NCBI GenBank assembly: GCA_035717365.1
Contig: DASTIS010000103.1
Coordinates: 1-44,242 of the forward strand
From: 66-474 sp035717365
Lineage (GTDB): Bacteria > Pseudomonadota > Gammaproteobacteria > Xanthomonadales > Rhodanobacteraceae
Direction: 5' to 3'
Length of the DNA stretch: 44,242 nt
A model generated the notes under the pieces. That model had not been told where the DNA came from and ran no database searches. It was given only the letters and a program-made list of their open reading frames with translations. Every line of letters begins with the position of its first letter. The stretch's first letter is position 1. Below are positions 25,676 through 34,534 of this stretch, piece after piece. The position numbers were made by a program, and so were the translations under genes.

Positions 25676-26167
25676 TCACAACACCACGGGCGCATCCGGC
25701 AATGCGTTGCGCCGGCCCGGGCCGGGCGGCAGGTACAACTCGAGCAAATTGTGCGTGGCGACGATGCCGTCCAGCGCGCCCTCCTTCCATTGTTCCTTGC
25801 GGAATTGCTCGGCCATGAAACCGATGATCTTCTCCCACGAGCCATCGGGCACGCGCGCCACCACCCCGCGGTCGGGGATGATTTCGATGGTGTAATCGCC
25901 AAGCAGCACGTAGATCAGCACGCCGGTGCGACGTTCCGTATCCCACACCTTCAGATCGCCGAACACGCCTTCCGCCCTCGCCCGCACCCGCCGGCCGCCG
26001 ACCAGGTAACGCATCGGCAAACGCGCCTCGACGGCAAAGCAGATTTCGCCATCGTGCCTGGCTTCGCCTGCGGCGATCGCATCCTGGATCTCCCGCATGG
26101 TTTCCGGCGGGAAAGCGCGGCTGGCGGGCGCGTGGAACCAGTGTCTCAACCAGCGCGTCGCGTCCAT
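25676..26167 (-). CDS. TPM-domain protein
   Basis: A 163-residue protein containing a TPM (TLP18.3/Psb32/MOLO-1) domain. It starts MDATRWLRHWFHAPASRAFP, with the conserved IQDAIAAGEARHDGEICFAVEA, a TGVLIYVLLGDYTIEIIPDRG strand-helix core and SWEKIIGFMAEQFRKEQWKE. There is no signal peptide, so it is likely cytoplasmic or peripheral at the inner membrane. Its ATG (26167) overlaps the dgkA stop codon as TGATG, so translation is probably coupled. A GTG three bases upstream is an alternative. Function unknown. Confidence 0.85.
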   Translation of the reverse strand: MDATRWLRHWFHAPASRAFPPETMREIQDAIAAGEARHDGEICFAVEARLPMRYLVGGRRVRARAEGVFGDLKVWDTERRTGVLIYVLLGDYTIEIIPDRGVVARVPDGSWEKIIGFMAEQFRKEQWKEGALDGIVATHNLLELYLPPGPGRRNALPDAPVVL

Positions 26168-26544
26168 CACCAGGCCCCCGTGCGCGCGCCCAGGATCACG
26201 ATCCAGATCACCAGCACGTTCAACATCAGCAGAAACGTCGCGGCCGAGCCCATGTCCTTGGCACGTCCGGCAATTTCGTGACGCTCAGGCCACAACTTGT
26301 CGACCACGGCTTCGAGCCCGGAATTGAGCATCTCTGCCGCCAGTACCGGCAGCAAGCAACCCGCCAGCAGCGCCTTTTCGATCGCTCCGTCGCCAAGCCA
26401 CAACCCGACCGGAAACAGGATCACGAGCAGGACGACCTCGAGCCGGAACGACGCCTCGACCCGCCAGCCTTCGCGCAACCCCTTGAGCGACCAGCACAAC
26501 GCCAGCCAGATCTGGCGCGGTCCACGATTGACGTTGCTGGGCAT
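26167..26544 (-). CDS. dgkA: Diacylglycerol kinase DgkA
   Basis: A 125-residue three-helix integral membrane kinase that phosphorylates diacylglycerol for recycling into phospholipid. Typical features are SLKGLREGWRVEASFRLEV near the N-terminus and the catalytic segment AEMLNSGLEAVVDKLW, which contains the metal-binding glutamates, followed by GRAKDMGSAA. ATG 26544 is chosen by comparison with family length (about 120 aa); ATG 26571 would add nine residues. The stop overlaps the start of the TPM gene. Confidence 0.93.
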   Translation of the reverse strand: MPSNVNRGPRQIWLALCWSLKGLREGWRVEASFRLEVVLLVILFPVGLWLGDGAIEKALLAGCLLPVLAAEMLNSGLEAVVDKLWPERHEIAGRAKDMGSAATFLLMLNVLVIWIVILGARTGAW

Positions 26545-26664
26545 ACCTTGTTTCCCTGTTGTTCGATTCATTGCCGCGCCTGCCGGGACTTGCCAGGGAC
26601 GGCGGGCGCGCGCCAGCATACGACGCCATGACGATCGCCGCGACCCCGCGGCAAGGGAGGTCGC

Positions 26665-26853
26665 ATGCATACGTGGCGTCGGTGGCTGCCGCTGGTCCTG
26701 CTGATCCCGTTCGCCGCGGTGCTGTGGGTGCCGTTCTACAACCGCATCCATCCGACGGTCGCGGGCTTTCCGTTCTTCTACGTCTGGCTGTTCGCGTGGG
26801 TGGTGCTGACCGCGTTGCTGACCTGGCTCGTGCACCGCGGGTGGCGCGCATGA
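26665..26853 (+). CDS. DUF3311 small membrane protein
   Basis: A 62-residue protein with two transmembrane helices (about 8-24 and 34-57), including the DUF3311-typical PFYNRIHPTVAGFPFFYVW loop. DUF3311 genes regularly precede a sodium:solute symporter, as here. The stop codon overlaps the symporter ATG (ATGA at 26850-26853), showing translational coupling. It is probably a small subunit or assembly partner of the transporter; the exact role is unknown. Confidence 0.9.
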   Translation: MHTWRRWLPLVLLIPFAAVLWVPFYNRIHPTVAGFPFFYVWLFAWVVLTALLTWLVHRGWRA

Positions 26854-28403
26854 CATTCCCCGCTGGATCCGCTGCGCGCCTCGACTGGTCCGCGTTCGGC
26901 GTATTCGTGTTCTTCTTCGCGCTGGTGACGGTGCTGGGTTTTGTCGCCGCGCGCTGGCGACGAGGCGATCTTGCACAGCTTTCCGAATGGAGTCTCGGCG
27001 GGCGGCGCTTCGGCAGCTTCGTCACCTGGTTTCTGCTCGGCGGCGACCTCTACACCGCGTACACGCTGATCGCCGTGCCCGCGCTGGTCTACGCGGTCGG
27101 CGCGTTCGGTTTCTTCGCGATTCCGTACGCGATCGTGGCGTATCCGATCGTGTTCCTGACCATGCCGCGGCTGTGGAACGTATGCCGCAAGCACGGCTGG
27201 CTCACCAGTGCGGATTTCGTCGAAGGTCGCTACGGCAGCAAGGGGCTCGCGCTCGCGGTTGCCGTTACTGGCGTGATCGCGACCATGCCCTACATCGCGC
27301 TGCAACTGGTCGGGCTCGAGGTGGTGTTCGAGGCCATGGGCTTCGGGGCGCTCGGAATCGGCAGGGAAACGCCGCTGCTGATCGCATTCGTGGTGCTGGC
27401 GCTGTACACGTATTCGAGCGGACTGCGCGCACCGGCACTGATCGCGTTCGTCAAGGACGCGATGCTGTACATCACCGTGATCGCCGCGGTGGTGATCATC
27501 CCGATCAAGCTGGGCGGCTACGGCGCGGTGTTCCACGCCGCCGAGAAGGCATTCGCCGCGAAGGGCGGCGACACCGGCATCCTGCTGAAACCCGACCAAT
27601 TCTGGTCGTTCGCGACGCTGGCACTGGGTTCGGCGTTCGCGTTGTTCCTGTATCCACACGCGACCACCGCGACGCTGTCGGCCTCCGGACCCGGGGTGAT
27701 CCGCCGCAATACGGTCTGGCTGCCTGCATACAGCATCGTGCTGATCCTGGTAGCGCTGCTGGGCTACATGGCGTTGGCCGCGCACATCGACGTCAAGAAC
27801 GGCTCGATGGCAGTACCCGCGCTGATCAACGCAAGCTTTCCGCCGTGGTTCGCGGGATTCTGCTTCGCCGCGATCGCGCTGGGCGCGCTGGTACCCGCCG
27901 CGATCATGTCGATCGGCGCGGCCAACCTGTTCACCCGCAACATCTGGCGCGCCTACGTCAACGACAGGCTCAGCGACGCCCAGGAATCGCGCATCGCCAA
28001 GAACGTATCGTTGCTGGTGAAATTCGGTGCGCTGCTGGCGGTGCTGTACCTGCCCACCCGGTTCGCCATCGACCTGCAGCTGCTGGGCGGCATCTGGATG
28101 CTGCAGATCTTCCCCGCGGTGATCTGCGGCCTGTTCCTGCGCTGGTTCCGCGGATCCGCCCTGCTCGCCGGATGGCTCGCCGGCATGGCGCTGGGGAGCG
28201 CGCTGGCCTGGCACCAGGGATTGAAGCCCGTGTACACGCTCATCGTCGGCGATGCGCATTACGGGATTTACATCGGCCTGCTGGCGCTCGCCGTGAACTT
28301 CGTGGTCTCGATTCTCGCAACACCCGTCGCGGCGATGCTCAAGCGCGAACGCCAACCGGACCGCACGCGGGCCCTCGATTACCACGACGCCGTTCCGGAT
28401 TGA
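26850..28403 (+). CDS. Sodium:solute symporter (SSS family, monocarboxylate-permease-like)
   Basis: A 517-residue transporter with about thirteen hydrophobic helices. SSS-type features are LSEWSLGGRRFGSFVTWFLL near the N-terminus, GDLYTAYTLIAVPALVY, the YTYSSGLRAPALIAFVKDAM segment and ATTATLSASGPGVIRRNT. Pairing with DUF3311 is typical for MctP-like monocarboxylate (lactate/pyruvate/acetate) uptake systems; the substrate here is inferred only from that context. The ATG at 26850 overlaps the DUF3311 stop. Confidence 0.9.
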   Translation: MTFPAGSAARLDWSAFGVFVFFFALVTVLGFVAARWRRGDLAQLSEWSLGGRRFGSFVTWFLLGGDLYTAYTLIAVPALVYAVGAFGFFAIPYAIVAYPIVFLTMPRLWNVCRKHGWLTSADFVEGRYGSKGLALAVAVTGVIATMPYIALQLVGLEVVFEAMGFGALGIGRETPLLIAFVVLALYTYSSGLRAPALIAFVKDAMLYITVIAAVVIIPIKLGGYGAVFHAAEKAFAAKGGDTGILLKPDQFWSFATLALGSAFALFLYPHATTATLSASGPGVIRRNTVWLPAYSIVLILVALLGYMALAAHIDVKNGSMAVPALINASFPPWFAGFCFAAIALGALVPAAIMSIGAANLFTRNIWRAYVNDRLSDAQESRIAKNVSLLVKFGALLAVLYLPTRFAIDLQLLGGIWMLQIFPAVICGLFLRWFRGSALLAGWLAGMALGSALAWHQGLKPVYTLIVGDAHYGIYIGLLALAVNFVVSILATPVAAMLKRERQPDRTRALDYHDAVPD

Positions 28404-28432
28404 ATCGCCCACAGCGGCGTCGGCATGTTCAT

Positions 28433-28675
28433 GTAGGTTGGTGCTGAGCGCGGCGAAGCCCAACGCGGCTAGTGGGTCATTACGATCGACGGCTGTTGGG
28501 CTTCTCCCTGAACAAGTCCGGGATCAACCCAACCTACCGAGCGGCGGCGGATTGCACCTGTAGGTTGGTGCTGAGCGCAGCGAAGCCCAACGTGGGTCGC
28601 GACTTATCCCACACTCCACGATCGACGGCTGTTGGGCTGATCCCGGAACAAGTCCGGGATCAGCCCAACCTACCC
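28433..28675. repeat. GTTGGGCTTC repeat, two 127-bp units, in the gap before the TonB receptor
   Basis: The 370-bp gap 28404-28773 holds two direct copies (from 28433 and 28560, period 127 bp) of a unit. Each begins GTAGGTTGGTGCTGAGCGC, passes through GAAGCCCAAC and GTTGGGCT, and ends CAACCTACC or CAGCCCAACCTACCC. The ends of each copy are reverse complements, so each can fold. It belongs to the family at 11951-12192. No small gene seen. Confidence 0.85.
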
Positions 28676-28773
28676 AAGCAGCGTTGGAGCGCGAAGTAAA
28701 CGAATGGCCTATGGCGCAATCGGGCAGAATCGTTAAAAGTGAACGGTTGCCGTTCGTGTTTACGGAACCCCCG

Positions 28774-30981
28774 ATGCCATCGTTGCGTCCCGCCGCCCTG
28801 CCGTGCGCCCTGTCGCTTGCCCTGATCGCCCCGCTCGCCATCGCGCAGCAAACCGGCGACCCGCAATCGGCGCCACAACAGCAAGACCAGTCCACGCAAA
28901 CGCTTTCGACCATCAACGTCAAGGGCAAGAAGCCTTATGACTGGCGCAAGTACGTCAAGGCCAAGCTGAAGCACCAGATGCCGGAGGTGTCGGGCACCGA
29001 GATCACCGTGACCAAGAAGACCACGATCACGCACCTCGACCTGCAGCCCACCGTGGTCGGCAACAACCTCGAACAACTGTTCGCGCGCTCGCCGGGCGTG
29101 CAGGTGTCGCAGCAGCCGACGCCGACCCAGTTCAACCTGAGCTATCGGGGCCTCGGCAACCCGCAGGAATCTGAATACGTGCTGGTGATGCAGGATGGCA
29201 TTCCGCTGGAATCGGACTGGATCGGCTTTCCCACGTTGTACGCGATGCCATTCTCGCAAAGCATCGCCGACATCCAGTTGATCCGCGGCGGTTCCAGCCT
29301 GCTGTACGGGCCGGAACCCGCGCCGGTCATCAATCTCGTGTCCAAACGCCCGAAACCCGGCACGCCGCTTGCGATGAGCACCGAACAGGTGGTCGGCGGC
29401 GACGGTTTGTATTCGACCTACAACGTGCTGGAAGGCAGCGCCGGGAAGTGGACGTATCGCGCCGACGCGGGTTACGTGCGCAGCGACGGCCCGCGCCGGA
29501 ACGCGCAATCGCAGATGCGCCAGGCCGATCTGTACGTCGAATACCGGCCAAATGATCAGCAATACTCCTGGCTCGACGTGCACGCGATAGACGCCGATTC
29601 CGGCAATGCGGGCCGGATGAGTTATCCGCAATGGCAAGTAAATCCGGATGCGACTCCGACGCCATGGAACCGCGACTGGGTGGATCGCTATCAGATCGTG
29701 CTGGGTCACCAGCACGAATGGACCAACGGTTGGCTGCTCATCGGCAAACTGTGGGCGGGCTACCAGGATCTCGCCAGCCGCGCCGCCAACGGCGCGCCGG
29801 CACCAGACCTCGCGCCGCAACCGCCGCCGTCCGGCACCACGCTGCAGGACGAGCAGTTCCGCACGCAAGGGCTGGACGTGCGCGTGCGCAGGAAGTGGGG
29901 ACACGGCAACGCCTTCACTGCGGGCGTGGTCGCATTCCATGGCAACGACCCATTCCGGCAATGGGAGAACGCCGATCTGTACGTCGATCGCTTCGATCGC
30001 ACCGGCACGCCGCGGCTGCGCCAGCAACGACAGTCCACCTACTACGCCGTGTTCGCCGAAAACGTGTTCCGCCTGCCGCACGAAATCCACATCGTGCCGT
30101 CGATCCGGCTGGAACGCGAACGCGTCGCGGTGGACGAAACGGTCCGGCCGCCGTTCCTGTCGCGCCCGCTGATCCACGAGTCCGATTCGCGCACCGTGCC
30201 GCTGTTCGGCCTCGGCATCGGCAACGATTTCGGCGCCGGCAACGAAACCTACTTCAACGTCTCCAAGGGTTGGCGCCCCCTGCGCTATTTCGACATGGCC
30301 TCGCCGTTCGCCAACGTGGTACCGGGCCACGCGCCCGATCCATCGAAGTCGCTGTCATGGGAAGCCGGCGTGCACGGCGTGCCGCTGAGCGGTCTGTACT
30401 ACGACGTCAGCGTGTTCTGGATCGACTTCAAGAACCGCATCGAGGCGCAGCACATCAACGCCACCGACGTGCTCGAGGTCAACAGCGGCGACACCCGCAA
30501 CCGCGGCTTCGAGGGGCAGATCAACTACGACTTCTTCGCGCCGACCGCGCGCGCGTCGCGCGGCGAACACCTGGAAGGTTTCTTCAGCCTGAGCCTGTTG
30601 AACGCGCGCTTCACCCGAAGTGTGATCCCGGGGCAGGTCGGCAAGATCCCCGCGTACGCGCCGCGATACGTCGCCAAGGCGGGCCTGACTTGGCGCGTGG
30701 ATCAAAAGTACAAGGCCAGCCTGACCGCAGTGTCCTCGGCCGCGCAGTACTGGCAGGATTCCAACCAGCCGTTTAGCAGTGGCGCAAGCTTCATCCCCGC
30801 GAAGATCCCCGCCTACACCGTGGTCGATTTCGCGAGCGATTGGCAGGTCACGCCGTGGCTGAAACTACTCGCCGGCATCAGCAACCTCACCGACCGCCAG
30901 TACTACAACCGCGTGTGGCGCACCGGTCTCGAACCGGCCTACGGCCGCACGTGGTATGCAGGGTTCGAGTTGAAGATGTGA
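28774..30981 (+). CDS. TonB-dependent outer-membrane receptor (FecA-like)
   Basis: A 735-residue TonB-dependent receptor. A signal peptide ends around residue 24 (LAIAQ). A TonB-box-like segment STINVKGKKP is near residues 45-55. The plug domain includes VVGNNLEQLFARSPGVQVS and YVLVMQDGIPLESDWIGF with IQLIRGGSSLLYGPEPAP. A 22-strand-type barrel follows, ending FELKM. ATG 28774 starts the signal peptide. The substrate (siderophore, ferric citrate or other) cannot be read from sequence. Fragments of the 3' end of this gene type recur at 36184-36208 and 38063-38170. Confidence 0.92.
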   Translation: MPSLRPAALPCALSLALIAPLAIAQQTGDPQSAPQQQDQSTQTLSTINVKGKKPYDWRKYVKAKLKHQMPEVSGTEITVTKKTTITHLDLQPTVVGNNLEQLFARSPGVQVSQQPTPTQFNLSYRGLGNPQESEYVLVMQDGIPLESDWIGFPTLYAMPFSQSIADIQLIRGGSSLLYGPEPAPVINLVSKRPKPGTPLAMSTEQVVGGDGLYSTYNVLEGSAGKWTYRADAGYVRSDGPRRNAQSQMRQADLYVEYRPNDQQYSWLDVHAIDADSGNAGRMSYPQWQVNPDATPTPWNRDWVDRYQIVLGHQHEWTNGWLLIGKLWAGYQDLASRAANGAPAPDLAPQPPPSGTTLQDEQFRTQGLDVRVRRKWGHGNAFTAGVVAFHGNDPFRQWENADLYVDRFDRTGTPRLRQQRQSTYYAVFAENVFRLPHEIHIVPSIRLERERVAVDETVRPPFLSRPLIHESDSRTVPLFGLGIGNDFGAGNETYFNVSKGWRPLRYFDMASPFANVVPGHAPDPSKSLSWEAGVHGVPLSGLYYDVSVFWIDFKNRIEAQHINATDVLEVNSGDTRNRGFEGQINYDFFAPTARASRGEHLEGFFSLSLLNARFTRSVIPGQVGKIPAYAPRYVAKAGLTWRVDQKYKASLTAVSSAAQYWQDSNQPFSSGASFIPAKIPAYTVVDFASDWQVTPWLKLLAGISNLTDRQYYNRVWRTGLEPAYGRTWYAGFELKM

Positions 30982-31231
30982 GGCCGGCACCGGAACACGC
31001 AACCGGTCCGGGTACGAACCGATCCGGCTGCTCCATCCTGCTTCCGGCCGCACCTGCTGTGGGAATCCGGTGACTCTCATATAGCCAGTGGTTCTCAAAA
31101 GAAGCTGGATCCCGGACATCGCTCCCGCGACTCCGGGATGACGAGCAAAATCAGAGCTTCCCGAGGCCAGGCTCCCTTCGAAGTGAACCTGACCCCGTTA
31201 TCCCGTTATCTTGTCGCTGGGCGCGGGGCGA

Positions 31232-31852
31232 TCATGTCGTGCGCGCCACGAATCGCAGCGCCACCGAATTCATGCAATAGCGCAGCCCGGTCGGCCGAGG
31301 GCCGTCGCTGAACACGTGACCGAGGTGGCTGTCGCAGCGGGCACAGCTGATCGCGATGCGCTCCATGCCAAAATCATGGACGGTACCCTGCACCACATTG
31401 CGATGGTTGATCGGCTGCCAGAAGCTGGGCCAGCCGGTCCCGGAGTCGAACTCGGTCGCGGCATCGTACAGCGCGGTGGCACAGCCGGCGCAACGAAAGA
31501 GGCCCGGCTGCGCGGGCTTCTCGTGCGCCCCGCTGAAAGCCCATTCGGTGCCGTTGCGGCGCATCACGTTGTAGGCTTCGCGCGACAGCCGCTGACGCCA
31601 CTGTGCATCGGTGAGCACCAGCTTGGGTACCCGGCGAGCGCCGAGATCGCGACCGTCGTCGGCATAGTCTTCCAGCAGCACGTCGCCGGGCGTGGTGTGG
31701 ATCAGGGCCGGCAAGTCGGCGCTGCTGCCGACGCCGGCGGCGAACAGGCGCGGCAACGCGAAGACACCGCCAACGGAGAGCAACGCGCCGCCGCCCAGTG
31801 CGCGCAGGAAGCGACGGCGTTCCAACGCGCGGATTTCATCGTAACGGGACAT
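31232..31852 (-). CDS. msrB: Tat-exported peptide-methionine (R)-S-oxide reductase MsrB
   Basis: A 206-residue MsrB with a twin-arginine signal (RRRFLRALGGGAL, residues 12-24), so it acts on proteins in the periplasm. The zinc site is complete (C121/C124 in RCAGC, C170/C173 in SCARCD) and the catalytic cysteine is C193 in GLRYCMNSVALRF; GTGWPSFWQPIN is the family hallmark. ATG 31852 has GGAGG upstream. A GTAACC-N16-CGAA promoter lies at 31923-31948, the same as in front of dipZ, so it should be transcribed by the neighbouring ECF sigma. Reducing power presumably comes from the DipZ protein encoded two genes upstream. Confidence 0.95.
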   Translation of the reverse strand: MSRYDEIRALERRRFLRALGGGALLSVGGVFALPRLFAAGVGSSADLPALIHTTPGDVLLEDYADDGRDLGARRVPKLVLTDAQWRQRLSREAYNVMRRNGTEWAFSGAHEKPAQPGLFRCAGCATALYDAATEFDSGTGWPSFWQPINHRNVVQGTVHDFGMERIAISCARCDSHLGHVFSDGPRPTGLRYCMNSVALRFVARTT

Positions 31853-31922
31853 GGGACCTCCACGAATGCAAGTGCACGGATTGCCGAAGGGAGTTGGGCC
31901 GTTTGCCAGCGTATATCAGCTA

Positions 31923-31948
31923 TTCGCCGCGCGCTGCGGCGCGGTTAC
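31923..31948 (-). promoter_or_regulatory. ECF-sigma-type promoter of msrB
   Basis: On the minus strand: -35 GTAACC (31948-31943), exactly 16 nt, -10 CGAA (31926-31923, continuing TAGC). It is identical in boxes and spacing to the dipZ promoter. As I recall, it also matches the -35/-10 motif described for Caulobacter sigma-F, whose anti-sigma NrsF is DUF1109 like the one here. Expected start about 31915, giving a leader of about 60 nt before the msrB ATG. Confidence 0.75.
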
Positions 31949-31987
31949 CTGCAGTTGCGACGTAACGCCTGGCGCGCGCGTAGCGTT

Positions 31988-32473
31988 TCACGAACTTGAA
32001 CGGCGCTTGCGATTGATCTTGTGCCGCCAGCTATCAACGGACAGCGCGCCCGCGCCTGTTCCGAGCGCCAGGAGGATCAAGCCTCCGATGTAGAGCAGGT
32101 CCGTTTCCATGCCGGGCTGGCCGAAAATCGGGCCGGTCACCGGATCGAAACCGATCGTATTGATCGAGCTGAACCCATGTTGCCAATGAACCGAGAACAT
32201 CGCCACCAGGAGAATAATGAGCATGGGAATGCTTACCAGCGTGACAAATGCGCCAATGAACATGGCAAACCCGGTGACGAGTTCCGTAATCGTGGTCAAC
32301 CAGGCAAAGAAAAACGGAACCGGAAAGCCGATCCACGCCACGATGTGCGCAAAGCCAGCCGGACCGCGGCTCAATTTCGCCCAGCCGTGAGCCATGAAGC
32401 CGAACCCAATGATCAGCCGCAGCACCACCGGCATCCATCGGTTCCACCTTTCGTCATTCCGTAATTCAAACAT
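31988..32473 (-). CDS. DoxX-family membrane protein
   Basis: A 161-residue DoxX-type protein with four transmembrane helices. The segment VVLRLIIGFGFMAHGWAKLSRGPAGF at the N-terminus (shown here only as family hallmark residues) is followed by ITELVTGFAMFIGAF and a C-terminal IGGLILLALGTGAGAL. DoxX proteins are associated with oxidative-stress and thiol-redox modules. ATG 32473 (MFELRNDERWNRW) is chosen; the frame extends to 32563. It is between dipZ and msrB on the same strand, with no promoter of the ECF type in the 173-bp gap upstream, so it probably depends on the dipZ transcript. Confidence 0.88.
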   Translation of the reverse strand: MFELRNDERWNRWMPVVLRLIIGFGFMAHGWAKLSRGPAGFAHIVAWIGFPVPFFFAWLTTITELVTGFAMFIGAFVTLVSIPMLIILLVAMFSVHWQHGFSSINTIGFDPVTGPIFGQPGMETDLLYIGGLILLALGTGAGALSVDSWRHKINRKRRSSS

Positions 32474-32646
32474 GTCAATTTCCAGCAGAAAAGGACTTTC
32501 GATACCGCTGACGAAACTGCGTTGGGAAGTTTCGGACAAATCCGGCAACTGAAGCACTGCCACCAGGAACCGGGTCCAACGATGCGGCGCAGATGAAACA
32601 CACCCGGAATGCTGGACACCTGCAAAAACTGCGGTTGATCGTCAGG

Positions 32647-34380
32647 TCAGCCGAACGTGAAGGCATAGGCGTGCACGCCGGGATCGAGGAAGGTGATCTT
32701 GAATACGCGCGCACCGGTGCCGTGCGCCTGACGTACCAGTTGGTAGAGGCGTTGTGCGGTCACGGTGCCGTTGCCCGCGGCGTCGATGTCCATGCCGTGG
32801 TCGGCCCCCGGCGCCCTGCCGTCCAGCGTGACGCGAAAACGCACCGGTTTACCGTTGCTGGCGGGGCCAAGCACCAGGTGCAGGTCGCGGCCCTGGAAGC
32901 GGAAGCTGATGCTGCCGTTGGCCTGGTCGAGCGTGGCGTCGTGCGCATGCACGGTCCAGCGGCCGTTGAGCGCCCACTGGTTGACGGCGAGCGTCGCGGG
33001 TGCGTGGTAGTTCCGCGTGCCATCCTCGGCCAGCCGGTCGCCGGCAAAGTCATCCGCACGGGCATAGCCGACGTAGGTTTCCGGCGAACGGGCATCATCG
33101 CCCGAACTGGCCGCTTCAGCGCCTTGCGCGTTGGGATCCACGTAACCGCCGGGCAGGTTCTTCTGGCCGGCCGCGGCAAGCAACTCGCGGATCACGTCTT
33201 CACCTTCCTTGTAGCCACCTTCGCCGAAGTAGTGATGGCGGATCCGCCCTTTGGCATCGATGAAGTAATCCGCCGGCCAGTAGTGGTTGTTGAAGCCTTT
33301 CCAGATCGCGTAGTCGCTGTCCAGCGCCACCGGAAAATCGACACCAAGCCGCTGTACCGCGCTGGCCACGTTGGCTGGAATCTTTTCAAACGCGAACTCC
33401 GGCGAGTGCACGCCGATCACCACCAGGCCGTGATCCTTGTACTTGGCATACCAGGCTTCGACGTAGGGCAGCGAGCGGATGCAGTTGATGCAGGAGTACG
33501 TCCAGAAATCCACCAGCACCACCTTGCCGCGCAGCGACTGCACCGTGAGTGGTGGGCTGTTGAGCCAGCCGGTGGCGCCGGCCAGCGAGGGGAACATTCC
33601 TTCCACCGGCAGCCCTTCCACCGGCGGCGTCGTACCGGTTTTCAGAACGGGCGCGGCTCCGGCAGGACGCACCGTATTGATCAGCGCCTGCTCGATCCCT
33701 GCGGTGCTGGCCAGCGACACCCGGGTGAGCAGGCCGGTATCCAGCCCCAGCGCGATCACGGCCACACCGGCCAGTACCAACGCGCCCAGCGCACGACGCA
33801 CCCATTCGCCGGCACCGAGCGAACGCTTCATCAACGCAAACACTCTGCCGCCGATCAGCAGCGCCACCGCGAGCGAGGTGGCCGCGCCGGCAGCATAAGC
33901 GAGCAACAGCAGCGTGGTCTGCACGCTGGCGCCGTTCAGCGCCGCACCAGTCAGCAGCAGCCCGAGGATTGGCCCCGCGCAAGGCGCCCACAGCAGACCG
34001 GTGGCGATGCCGAGGCCGGTCGCACCCCAGATCGAGTCGCCCTCGCTGGCCGTACGCTGCGACAGCTTGTTGCCCAGCGCCACCACCGGGCGCGTGATCC
34101 ATTTGGCGATCTGCGGCGAGAGCAAAGTAAGGCCAAGCACCGCCAGCACCGCCATTGCGACGTAACGGCCGTACTGGTTCGCGTGGACCGCCCAGCTTCC
34201 ACCGATCGCCGCCAGCGTGGCCACCAGCGCGAACGTGATGGCCATGCCGATCAGCATCGGCAAGCCGTTCTTCAGGAATGGCCGATCCGAACGTGCGAAC
34301 ACGAACGGCAGCACAGGCAGGATGCACGGACTGAGGATGGTGAATGCGCCACCGAGATAGGCGAGGATCAGCAGGAGCAT
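32647..34380 (-). CDS. DipZ-type protein: CcdA-like membrane domain and thioredoxin-like domain
   Basis: A 577-residue fusion. Residues 1-225 form a CcdA/DsbD-beta-like membrane domain with paired cysteines in SPCILPVLPF and APCAGPILG. Residues about 270-420 form a TlpA/AhpC-type thioredoxin domain with the active site TYSCINCIRSLP (CxxC 297-300) and FNNHYWPADYFID. The C-terminal 150 residues form a beta-rich domain typical of mycobacterial DipZ. Such proteins move electrons from cytosolic thioredoxin to periplasmic substrates. ATG 34380 is preceded by a GTAACC-N16-CGAA promoter. Together with msrB it suggests supply of reductant for periplasmic protein repair. Confidence 0.9.
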   Translation of the reverse strand: MLLLILAYLGGAFTILSPCILPVLPFVFARSDRPFLKNGLPMLIGMAITFALVATLAAIGGSWAVHANQYGRYVAMAVLAVLGLTLLSPQIAKWITRPVVALGNKLSQRTASEGDSIWGATGLGIATGLLWAPCAGPILGLLLTGAALNGASVQTTLLLLAYAAGAATSLAVALLIGGRVFALMKRSLGAGEWVRRALGALVLAGVAVIALGLDTGLLTRVSLASTAGIEQALINTVRPAGAAPVLKTGTTPPVEGLPVEGMFPSLAGATGWLNSPPLTVQSLRGKVVLVDFWTYSCINCIRSLPYVEAWYAKYKDHGLVVIGVHSPEFAFEKIPANVASAVQRLGVDFPVALDSDYAIWKGFNNHYWPADYFIDAKGRIRHHYFGEGGYKEGEDVIRELLAAAGQKNLPGGYVDPNAQGAEAASSGDDARSPETYVGYARADDFAGDRLAEDGTRNYHAPATLAVNQWALNGRWTVHAHDATLDQANGSISFRFQGRDLHLVLGPASNGKPVRFRVTLDGRAPGADHGMDIDAAGNGTVTAQRLYQLVRQAHGTGARVFKITFLDPGVHAYAFTFG

Positions 34381-34411
34381 GGTTGGGTCGTTCGCAGGAG
34401 GGTGCCAGGTA

Positions 34412-34437
34412 TTCGCCGCGCGCCACGGTGCGGTTAC
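34412..34437 (-). promoter_or_regulatory. ECF-sigma-type promoter of dipZ-doxX
   Basis: On the minus strand: -35 GTAACC (34437-34432), 16-nt spacer, -10 CGAA (34415-34412, continuing TACC). It shares its intergenic region with the opposite-facing promoter of the sigma gene; the two -35 elements are 13 nt apart. Leader to the dipZ ATG is about 25 nt. Confidence 0.75.
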
Positions 34438-34450
34438 CAGGATGTACGAA

Positions 34451-34476
34451 GTAACGTCCGGCACGGACGCAGCGAA
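34451..34476 (+). promoter_or_regulatory. ECF-sigma-type promoter of the sigma/anti-sigma operon (autoregulatory)
   Basis: Plus strand: -35 GTAACG (34451-34456), 16-nt spacer, -10 CGAA (34473-34476, continuing TACC). It differs by one base in the -35 from the dipZ and msrB promoters. Its position upstream of the sigma gene implies positive autoregulation. Confidence 0.7.
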
Positions 34477-34534
34477 TACCAGACAGACCCCACTGCGGCA
34501 TCCGACTATGCCGGGCTTGACTGCTACCGGTACG

